From Candidatus Woesearchaeota archaeon (GTDB taxonomy: Archaea; Nanobdellota; Nanobdellia; Woesearchaeales; SM23-78), in assembly GCA_011372335.1 (NCBI GenBank), contig DRSY01000028.1, positions 1 to 11,584 of the forward strand: DNA of 11,584 nucleotides, read 5' to 3'. The notes under the pieces were generated by a model. The model saw only the letters and a list, made by a program, of their open reading frames with translations. It was not told where the DNA came from and did not search any database. This document shows, in pieces, positions 6,004-11,584 of the stretch. Every line of letters starts with the position of its first letter. The stretch's first letter is position 1. A program made the translations under genes and the position numbers.

Positions 6004-7728
6004 CTAAGAGAGGCATTCTCCTTTTTTTATTCTCTTCCGGGATAGCAAGGCATGAAGAAGTATCATAACAAGGAATATTATTAGAGCCGCTCCGAACAAG
6101 ATTAGGATGGGTGTTAATACTTCTTGGAAGGATATCCTGAATAACAAGGACTTCCTTAAAAGCTCTGATGCAAGCACATAAGGATTATACTTTACTATGC
6201 CTGACAAACCCGGCGCAAGGGTTTCTAAAGGGATAACAAGGTTAGATAAGAACATGAGCACTGCTCCGATGACTATCGAAGCCATGATTGCTCCTTCCTG
6301 GGTTGAGAACAAGTAGCCAATAATCATGCCTAGGATAATGAAAAAAGTGGTTGTAACAAGGATTATTAACAGAGTAGACAAGACGTTTTTAAACAAAGGT
6401 ATGTGCAGGAAATAATTAGCTAGCCAGAGGATAATAAAGGTTTGTAGAATAATCACTGTGAAGCTGGTTATGAATGTTGTGATTATAAAGAGGGAATGTG
6501 TTGTAGGCGTGATAGAATTTCTGAAAAAAGCTTTTGAGTTCTTTTCAAAGAGGATAAGAGTGCTTGACAAGAGCAAAGCAACAAACATTATTACAAGAAC
6601 CAGGATGAAAGGAAACATAAATACTTGTTTTGATGTTTCTGATACTACCGGCTCAATTCTTGTGTTCACAGGGCTTACAATAGTCTCTGCGCTCGTTACG
6701 CTTATCCCAGCAAGGTTGTGTTTGCTCCTCTCAAGAGCTATTCTTAACTCGGATACGCTGCTCTGTATATCCGCGAGGTTATTCTTAGCTGATTCTATTC
6801 TTTCTTGCGTCTTCTTATTCAGCTGCTTACTCATATTCAGGTCTGATTCGAGCTGTGAAATAGAAGAAGAGGTTTTTTCAATAGCATCAAGGGTCTCTTG
6901 AATCCTCAGGCGGGTCTCGTTATACAGGGTTATGGTCTTATTCTTTAATTTTTCAAAATCCTGGATTTTTTCTTCAGACCTGTTTTCGCCCCAGTGCTCA
7001 TAATCCTCAACCAGGATTTCAAGGTATTCCTGCGTCTTATTTATTAATTCAAAGCCTTGTTCCTCTAGCGAAAGGATGGTCTTATTAAGCAAGATTACAC
7101 TCTTATTAGTACCTGAAAGACGAACATCCCTTGTCTCAAGCTTCATCGCCTCTGTATTACTCTTAGCTTTTTGTAAGTCAAGCATCAAAAGATTTATCTT
7201 GGGATTCAGCTCGCTTAATAATATTAAATCAGCATTTATATCATCAATCGTATTATTTATTTTAGAGAGAAGAAGTTGTGTTAAGGAGTAACTCAACTCT
7301 TTTGATTCAATTTCAAGGGTTTCTGATACCGAATTAATAATTTTATAGACAAGATTCATCCTAGAGTAATCCACCAAGAACCTGAGCTCATTAGTTTTCT
7401 CGTTGCTTATCTGAAAATTTTTTGGAAAGATTATGCATGTATGAATTATTCCTTGTTCTATCTTATGAACACAGGTCTGTTCATCCTTAAACTCTTGAAC
7501 ATAATACTTGCTCTGCTTAAGCCCGTCTATAAAGGCGTTTGTAAGATTATTGTAGTCAGGAGCGTAATAACCCACACTTAACTCATAAGATGTTTTACCG
7601 CTAAAAGCCAATCCAACCAGTAAGATGATTAGAAGAGGCCCTATTAGTACTATAAAAGCAGAGGCTTTGGATCTGATTAAAAGCTTAAAATTCTTCTTTA
7701 TAATACTTACACTGCGTCCTACTCTCAT
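6004..7728 (-). CDS. ABC-2 type exporter permease with large coiled-coil ectodomain
   Basis: A 574-residue permease with six membrane helices: one at about 24-43 and five at about 369-393, 411-437, 449-475, 479-502 and 537-562. This is the ABC-2 layout with a very large loop (about 44-368) after helix 1, as in exporters of the YhgE/Pip and DrrB-like groups. The first loop part has SYELSVGYYAPDYNN and FPKNF, typical of the family's globular ectodomain; residues about 130-340 look like coiled coil with many heptad Leu/Ile. Nine N-x-S/T sequons lie in the loop (Asn61, 158, 208, 215, 230, 249, 263, 270, 298), which fits surface N-glycosylation. SGIVKYNPYVLASELLR near 509-525 is a usual ABC-2 motif. 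It lies 73 bases downstream of the ATPase gene with GAGGG before its ATG. The substrate is unknown. Confidence 0.87.
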   Translation of the reverse strand: MRVGRSVSIIKKNFKLLIRSKASAFIVLIGPLLIILLVGLAFSGKTSYELSVGYYAPDYNNLTNAFIDGLKQSKYYVQEFKDEQTCVHKIEQGIIHTCIIFPKNFQISNEKTNELRFLVDYSRMNLVYKIINSVSETLEIESKELSYSLTQLLLSKINNTIDDINADLILLSELNPKINLLMLDLQKAKSNTEAMKLETRDVRLSGTNKSVILLNKTILSLEEQGFELINKTQEYLEILVEDYEHWGENRSEEKIQDFEKLKNKTITLYNETRLRIQETLDAIEKTSSSISQLESDLNMSKQLNKKTQERIESAKNNLADIQSSVSELRIALERSKHNLAGISVTSAETIVSPVNTRIEPVVSETSKQVFMFPFILVLVIMFVALLLSSTLILFEKNSKAFFRNSITPTTHSLFIITTFITSFTVIILQTFIILWLANYFLHIPLFKNVLSTLLIILVTTTFFIILGMIIGYLFSTQEGAIMASIVIGAVLMFLSNLVIPLETLAPGLSGIVKYNPYVLASELLRKSLLFRISFQEVLTPILILFGAALIIFLVMILLHALLSRKRIKKGECLS

Positions 7729-7801
7729 CTTCCCTCTTTGCTTCTTAACTCATAATACTTACATACTCGTTACGACGTACGCACATATTTTTTTTGTTCT
7801 T

Positions 7802-8782
7802 CTAACGTGTTATTCTGAGGAATAACTCATCCAAGCCAGGTCTTGAAACCCGGATATCAATGAGTTCTTCTTTCAAAGTTTCAAGGGTGTGAATTAATTT
7901 ATGCAGAACCATGTGTGGCTGATCAGAATAAATGATAAGTTCAGAACCTTTTATCTTAATATCAAAAACTCGGCTTCCTGGTTGTTTTAAGGCATTCGCA
8001 ATATTAGCGTACGCGCCAGGGTAAGTCTGGATTCTTATTTCCTGGGAATCCGCGTACTTTGTCTTTAGTCGTGCAGGGGTGGCAACATCAATAATCTTGC
8101 CATCCTTAATAATAGCTATTCTAGAGCAAAAAGCTTCAACCTCAGACAGATGGTGGCTTGCAAGGATAATTGTTGTTCCCTTCTTATTAATCTTCTGAAC
8201 AAGGCTCCAGATGTGGGCTCTTAGTAAAGGATCAAGGTCTGATGTGGGCTCATCAAGAACGAGTATTTCTGGATCATGAATTAACGCACAAGCAATATCA
8301 AGCCGTCTCCCCATTCCTCCGGATAAGTCTCCGGCAAGGACATCCTCTGCTTTTTTTAAATCCATTAAGGTAAGCAAGATGTCTGTGTTTGACTCAAGGG
8401 CTTTTCTTGGAAGATCATATAAAGAGCCGAAATACATAAGGTTCTCTTTCACGGTTAGCTTCTTGTAAAAAGAAGGGTCCTGACTTCCAAAACCGAACAG
8501 AGTCCGAGCAAGTCGGGGTTGCTTATAAACAGAAGCGTATAAAGGCTTGTTTTTTCCTTGTTTCCGCTTGACAAAATAATCATACCTGAACTTAACATCT
8601 CCTTCCTCGGGAGCAAGATAACCAATCAGCGTTCTTAACAGAGTCGTCTTACCACTTCCACTAGCACCAACCAAACCAAAGATTTCTCCTTCATAAATAT
8701 CAAGAGAGACTCTCTTAAGCACAGTAAGGTTACCAAACCGTTTAGTAAGGTGCTGAACCCGTAGAATGGGTGGTCGTTGCAT
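7802..8782 (-). CDS. ABC transporter ATP-binding protein
   Basis: A 326-residue ATPase powering the ABC-2 permease encoded next. Motifs in order: Walker A GASGSGKTT (39-47), Q-loop Gln101 in GFGSQDPSFY, signature LSGGM (153-157), Walker B ILVLDEP (173-179) with catalytic Glu178, D-loop SDLDP, and switch His210 in ASHH. Between Walker A and the Q-loop there is an unusually long basic stretch (about 65-95, YDYFVKRKQGKNK) where drug-exporter ATPases are normally shorter. A C-terminal extension of about 80 residues ends in SRPGLDELFL, common in this class. The ATG at 8780-8782 was chosen because a TATA box lies 28 bases upstream; the open frame extends 24 further codons that read as non-homologous and contain that box. 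The gene is divergent from yjbQ. Confidence 0.92.
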   Translation of the reverse strand: MQRPPILRVQHLTKRFGNLTVLKRVSLDIYEGEIFGLVGASGSGKTTLLRTLIGYLAPEEGDVKFRYDYFVKRKQGKNKPLYASVYKQPRLARTLFGFGSQDPSFYKKLTVKENLMYFGSLYDLPRKALESNTDILLTLMDLKKAEDVLAGDLSGGMGRRLDIACALIHDPEILVLDEPTSDLDPLLRAHIWSLVQKINKKGTTIILASHHLSEVEAFCSRIAIIKDGKIIDVATPARLKTKYADSQEIRIQTYPGAYANIANALKQPGSRVFDIKIKGSELIIYSDQPHMVLHKLIHTLETLKEELIDIRVSRPGLDELFLRITR

Positions 8783-8805
8783 AATAAAAAAAGAACCTTT
8801 TGAGG

Positions 8806-8813
8806 TATATAAA
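8806..8813 (-). promoter_or_regulatory. TATA box for the ABC exporter operon
   Basis: TTTATATA on the minus strand, centred about 28 bases before the ATG at 8782, giving a leaderless transcript. The extended block GGTATATAAA (plus strand, 8804-8813) is identical to the one upstream of hydB. Confidence 0.65.
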
Positions 8814-8871
8814 CTTTGCCATAAAAACAGGGAATAAGAAATAATGAAAAACATAACACGAGGAGAAAATA

Positions 8872-8879
8872 TTTATAAA
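8872..8879 (+). promoter_or_regulatory. TATA box for yjbQ homologue
   Basis: TTTATAAA preceded by a purine-rich AGGAGAAAA stretch that could be the TFB recognition element. Its centre is 28 bases before the ATG at 8904, so the transcript should be leaderless. Confidence 0.65.
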
Positions 8880-8903
8880 AACAAAGAGAATTCTTAGAAG
8901 AAC

Positions 8904-9308
8904 ATGAAAATTATTGTTTCAACAAATAAGAAACAAGACTTGATTGATATCACAGAAAGGGTTAATGATCTTGTTAGGAAGAGTGGTGTAGAGGAAGGAG
9001 TGTGTGTTGTTTTTGTAAGGCACGCAACAGCAGCACTAATCATTAATGAGAACTACGACCCCAATATATGCATTGACTTCCTTAATGCGCTTAATAAAGC
9101 GTTTCCTGAGCATGCCGGTTATCTCCATGACAAAGTGGATAATAATGCTGCTGCTCATATAAAAGCAGCAATCCTAGGACCTGGTGAAACAATAATTATA
9201 GAGAAGGGAAAGTTAAAACTCGGTACATGGCAGGCCTTGATGCTAGTAGAACTTGACGGCCCGCGAAGCAACAGGGAAGTAGAAGTTAGAATTATTAAAA
9301 CATGTTAA
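8904..9308 (+). CDS. yjbQ: YjbQ (UPF0047) family protein
   Basis: A 134-residue single-domain protein of the YjbQ/UPF0047 family, which is widespread in archaea and bacteria. Databases label it 'secondary thiamine-phosphate synthase enzyme' from weak complementation in E. coli; its physiological role is not settled. Family motifs are clear: VRHATAALIINEN (38-50, with His40 and Glu49), HDKVDNNAAAHIKA (75-88, with His75, Asn80/81 and His85), LGPGETIII, and GTWQALMLVELDGPR (107-121). The clustered His residues make a metal or phosphate site plausible. Length is normal and nothing is missing. It is leaderless, diverges from the ABC exporter and converges on the pilin-like gene, so it is probably transcribed alone. 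Confidence 0.93.
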   Translation: MKIIVSTNKKQDLIDITERVNDLVRKSGVEEGVCVVFVRHATAALIINENYDPNICIDFLNALNKAFPEHAGYLHDKVDNNAAAHIKAAILGPGETIIIEKGKLKLGTWQALMLVELDGPRSNREVEVRIIKTC

Positions 9309-9390
9309 GACATAGAAAAGAGAGGCGTACAAGTCAAGAAGCAAGACTAAAAGATTTAAGATCACGAATCAAGATGATTCAAAGTAAAGC

Positions 9391-9396
9391 TTTTTT
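9391..9396 (+). terminator. Poly-T terminator after yjbQ
   Basis: A run of six T, about 85 bases past the yjbQ stop, in the convergent gap. Oligo-T is the intrinsic terminator in archaea. No strong hairpin precedes it. The minus strand also has T-rich tracts here (9403-9407) that could end the pilin-like gene. Confidence 0.35.
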
Positions 9397-9423
9397 ATTA
9401 GTAAAAAGTTAAAGAAAAGTTTT

Positions 9424-9921
9424 TTACTTAGCACACATATCCAGGATTATTTCTACATTCTCAAAAGAATTTAATGGGAGAATTTCAAATCCCTGTTCCT
9501 TACTTGTTACTCTTGAATCACAACCAAGGTTAACAAAACGTATAGGAGTCCTCTCAATTGAGAGATTAAAACTCACACCCCAATCAATCAAGGTTTGGTT
9601 AAGAATATTAAAAATGGTCTTATTAACTACTTCGCAGCTTCCACGATAATCCTGGCAACTGATTGAAGGAAAAGTGTTTGCGCAGTCTACGATTAAGTCT
9701 GCTAAGGAAAGATTATAGCAGTCTTTAACACTGGTGTGAAGTATACTCACCAAAAAATTAGTGGCTAATTGTTTATTCATATACCTCTTAGGAAGGTTTT
9801 GAGGCGGATTACTCATTTTATAAATAGTGTATATCATGAGTGCAGTTATTACTATTATAACTATGATTACCAGACCAATCATTTCTAGCTGAGCCTTTTT
9901 GTCAATATGCTTCTTAATCAT
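9424..9921 (-). CDS. Type IV pilin-like surface protein (KKAQ signal)
   Basis: A 165-residue protein with an archaeal pilin-like N-terminus: basic head, KKA|QLEMIGL (cleavage expected after Ala10), then a hydrophobic helix to about residue 31. The Glu is at +3 of the mature protein rather than the usual +5. The outer part has six cysteines (68, 80, 89, 96, 134, 163), which could form disulfides, and four N-x-S/T sequons (70, 100, 108, 119). No further domain is recognisable. It would be processed by a prepilin peptidase and either assembled in a pilus-like filament or kept at the membrane. GGAGG lies 12 bases before the ATG, a rather long spacing, with no in-frame alternative between. It follows another pilin-like gene on the same strand, separated by a promoter-bearing gap. 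Confidence 0.7.
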   Translation of the reverse strand: MIKKHIDKKAQLEMIGLVIIVIIVITALMIYTIYKMSNPPQNLPKRYMNKQLATNFLVSILHTSVKDCYNLSLADLIVDCANTFPSISCQDYRGSCEVVNKTIFNILNQTLIDWGVSFNLSIERTPIRFVNLGCDSRVTSKEQGFEILPLNSFENVEIILDMCAK

Positions 9922-9961
9922 TATGCTTGTCTTCCTCCTTTTTCCGATAATCCTTCTTCCC

Positions 9962-9969
9962 GTATAAAA
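9962..9969 (-). promoter_or_regulatory. TATA box for the downstream pilin-like gene
   Basis: TTTTATAC on the minus strand. The predicted start near 9940 lies just before GGAGG. The same octamer stands before the hypC operon. Confidence 0.45.
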
Positions 9970-9974
9970 CCATT

Positions 9975-9988
9975 AAAAACCCAAAAAA
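9975..9988 (-). terminator. Poly-T terminator after the RKAQ pilin-like gene
   Basis: On the minus strand this reads TTTTTT GGG TTTTT, preceded by a run of six A and CC that can pair with the first T run. It lies about 35 bases after the stop of the gene ending at 10023 and before the next TATA box, separating the two pilin-like genes. Confidence 0.5.
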
Positions 9989-10022
9989 GGTTTTTTATTC
10001 CATTTTATTTTTTATTTGGTTT

Positions 10023-10547
10023 TTACTCATACACAAACACATCCATTATTCCAAAAGCATACGTGCGGGTTATAGGATTATAAAGACTCACAGGAATTGA
10101 TACTATATCTGTTGTCTTAGTTGCGCCGGGATGCTCGTATAATACCCAGTAATCCCTGCCAGGAGTGTGAGTATTATACGGATAAACCTCTGTGATTACA
10201 ATCCTGGATTTTTTGAGTAAGTCAAAGTAATAGTTTTGAGCATAAGTGCTCTGATTCCTACTCTCAGCCAGAAAATCCTCAAACACCATGAGCTTAGTAA
10301 TATCTATACATAAGAAGTCTGTGGCGCCTAGGACGGAGCATTCTAGTTCAGGCCAAGAACTAAGCCTTTGAGCCAGTTCTATAATTCGCATATTCCTGAG
10401 GTTCTTCTTCTGCTCTAAAAGGTGGTGTTCGTGGAATTTTGAGTAAGCTACGAAGCCAAGCAGGATTATGATGAGAATAAAGAAAACTACGAAAATGGTT
10501 TCTGTCATTTGTAGCTGAGCTTTCCTATTACTCATTTTTTCTTCCAT
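10023..10547 (-). CDS. Type IV pilin-like surface protein (RKAQ signal)
   Basis: A 174-residue protein beginning with a short polar head, RKA|QLQMTETIF, and a strongly hydrophobic helix (about 17-36), so it looks like an archaeal prepilin or pseudopilin with cleavage after Ala10. A following helix (KKNLRNMRIIELAQRLSSW) matches the amphipathic extension often seen after the pilin transmembrane part, and ELECS and DFLCI give a possible Cys70-Cys80 disulfide. The C-terminal half (ITEVYPY to the end) looks like a beta-rich globular head. No named family is recognised. Two starts are possible: the ATG at 10547 used here, or the ATG four codons in at 10535, preceded by GGAAG. It is downstream of the partial surface-protein gene on the same strand, probably part of a pilus-like locus. 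Confidence 0.65.
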   Translation of the reverse strand: MEEKMSNRKAQLQMTETIFVVFFILIIILLGFVAYSKFHEHHLLEQKKNLRNMRIIELAQRLSSWPELECSVLGATDFLCIDITKLMVFEDFLAESRNQSTYAQNYYFDLLKKSRIVITEVYPYNTHTPGRDYWVLYEHPGATKTTDIVSIPVSLYNPITRTYAFGIMDVFVYE

Positions 10548-10602
10548 GCTACTTCATCTTGCTTCTTTTTTTATTTTTGTGTGAACCAAGAGGTCTGGGT
10601 GT

Positions 10603-10610
10603 AAAAAAAA
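10603..10610 (-). terminator. Poly-T terminator after the partial surface-protein gene
   Basis: Eight T on the minus strand, seven bases past the stop codon that ends at 10618. No hairpin is visible, as usual for archaeal oligo-T termination. Confidence 0.5.
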
Positions 10611-10617
10611 TATGAGG

Positions 10618-11584
10618 TCAGTATATTAATGGGCAGCTCTGTGCTTTTATCTTTGTTAAGATATAATTATTCAAAGACTTCAGCTTAGTAATAGCTATTA
10701 AGAGATTCCTAAGAGGAGTAAGAGCAGTGGTGTGCTGAGCCTCTTCTGAGTACCTCGAGATGTCCTTAAGATAGGCTTGAGCACTATCACCCGGGGCGGT
10801 GTAAAGAGAGCTGCAAGAACTATGAGTGTGAGCACTGTAATAAGCCATTCTTCTCTCGTGTAGCTTGCTAAGAAGAGCTAGTCTTTGTAAAACTTTTCTA
10901 AGAGTGCAATCATAAATAATCTTATCATGACTAATAACCGCTCCGAGCAATAGTTCTAAACCCAGGAAAGGAGCGCTTCCATTATAAACAAAGCCCTGTT
11001 TAGAAGCATACTTGAAAAAGCTTATGTTCCCATAATAGTAAGGATTAGTAGTATTAATCACAACAGCATAAACCTTTTCGGAGTTCTGGCCAGAATCAAA
11101 ATTAGTGAGTCTATTGTTAAGACCAGACTTGTTACGTATATCAAGCACAAACACCACTCGCTCATAATTATTATCCGGGTAAGCAGAGATGTCTTGCGGA
11201 TTATGAACCGCTCTGACTGTTGTATTGCCAGGCATAGCATTATAAATCTGAGCAATCACACTTGAGTTAATCACAAACACATATTCTATGTCTTTATTAG
11301 TTATATAAACAAGAGGTATTACTTTGAAAGGCGCCTTGAACACAAGGGTTTGTATTACGAGTTCTTTTCCCATAAGCTCTGTAGGTGAAAAAACCGCATT
11401 ATAATCATACCTAGTACTCCTAAGCGCTTCACCGACGTAATACTCTGATATTTCATCACAGTAAAACCGTATTCTTTTATCAACAAAATCAACGGTTTTC
11501 AGAGTGTTCTTTGCTGCTAAACTAACTCTGAGCAAGTTCTCAAGCTCCTGAGCTGCTTGCTGATCTGTTTTTTGTTCTTCTTGG
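10618..11584 (-). CDS. Unrecognised secreted or surface protein, 5' end beyond the window
   Basis: The reading frame is open to the right edge (322 codons visible). Although it contains a TTG at 11535, the upstream codons read as a normal Gln/Glu-rich helix (QEEQKTDQQAAQELENLLR), so the real start lies outside. I recognise no family. The visible part shows a mixed alpha/beta region (FVINSSVIAQIYN, VVFVLDIRN, VYAVVINTT), a hydrophobic patch near the middle (LGLELLLGAVISHDK), a Cys pair (SSCSSLY, QSCPLIY) and a helical C-terminal third. Six N-x-S/T sequons lie in the first two thirds, suggesting an outside location. Directly upstream of two pilin-like genes on the same strand, it is probably a larger component of the same surface structure, with a membrane anchor or pilin-like head expected beyond the edge. 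Confidence 0.6.
   Translation of the reverse strand, partial: QEEQKTDQQAAQELENLLRVSLAAKNTLKTVDFVDKRIRFYCDEISEYYVGEALRSTRYDYNAVFSPTELMGKELVIQTLVFKAPFKVIPLVYITNKDIEYVFVINSSVIAQIYNAMPGNTTVRAVHNPQDISAYPDNNYERVVFVLDIRNKSGLNNRLTNFDSGQNSEKVYAVVINTTNPYYYGNISFFKYASKQGFVYNGSAPFLGLELLLGAVISHDKIIYDCTLRKVLQRLALLSKLHERRMAYYSAHTHSSCSSLYTAPGDSAQAYLKDISRYSEEAQHTTALTPLRNLLIAITKLKSLNNYILTKIKAQSCPLIY

Noticed and set aside
6458..6901. 147-codon plus-strand frame inside the ABC permease
   Set aside because: It is the complement of the coiled-coil and membrane region of a well supported gene and has no motif of its own.
7729..7801. GTACGTCGTAACG-like stretch between the ABC ATPase and permease genes, considered as an operator
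   Set aside because: The short palindromes (CGTACG, ACGT) are too small to support a binding site, and the two genes are most simply one operon.
9302..9412. 36-codon plus-strand frame overlapping the yjbQ stop, very basic (starts MLRHRKERR)
   Set aside because: It has no ribosome site, contains the likely poly-T terminator and has no recognisable motif; translational coupling through the overlap is possible but unsupported.

Overview
The window looks like the chromosome of an AT-rich archaeon, most likely a DPANN-type lineage such as Woesearchaeota. That placement is inferred from gene content. Archaeal signs are TATA boxes of the TTTATA/TTTAAA type at a fixed distance from leaderless start codons, GGAGGTG-type ribosome binding sites, archaeal pilin-like N-termini (KKAQ, RKAQ followed by a hydrophobic helix) and a group 3b-type soluble [NiFe]-hydrogenase. 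Most genes are on the minus strand; only the EamA-type transporter and the yjbQ homologue are on the plus strand.

Left part (1-2296, minus): a hydrogenase operon read from right to left. It holds a maturation protease, the iron-sulfur subunit (beta), the flavin/NAD(P) subunit (gamma) and the first 37 codons of the small (delta) subunit, cut by the window edge. The beta-gamma-delta order matches hydBGD(A) of Pyrococcus sulfhydrogenase, so the catalytic alpha subunit should lie just beyond position 1. The expected role is reversible H2 production or oxidation with NAD(P)H.

Middle left (2321-3955): a DMT/EamA transporter diverges from the hydrogenase operon and ends overlapping a convergent two-gene hydrogenase-maturation operon. 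That operon has a small HypC, which must start at a TTG codon to give the usual Met-Cys N-terminus, and a protein made of an unfamiliar N-terminal domain fused to a second HypC domain. The small HypC lacks the family's conserved His while the fused domain keeps it, which makes this pair the most interesting item in the window.

Centre (4035-8813, minus): a membrane-anchored outward-facing protein with three thioredoxin-like modules, then a two-gene ABC-2 exporter whose permease carries a long coiled-coil ectodomain rich in N-glycosylation sequons.

Right part (8872-11584): a leaderless yjbQ homologue, then three minus-strand genes for surface proteins. Two begin with type IV pilin-like N-termini and the third runs off the right edge, still open. 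No gene-free stretch exceeds 300 bases, and I saw no tRNA, rRNA, CRISPR array or insertion sequence.
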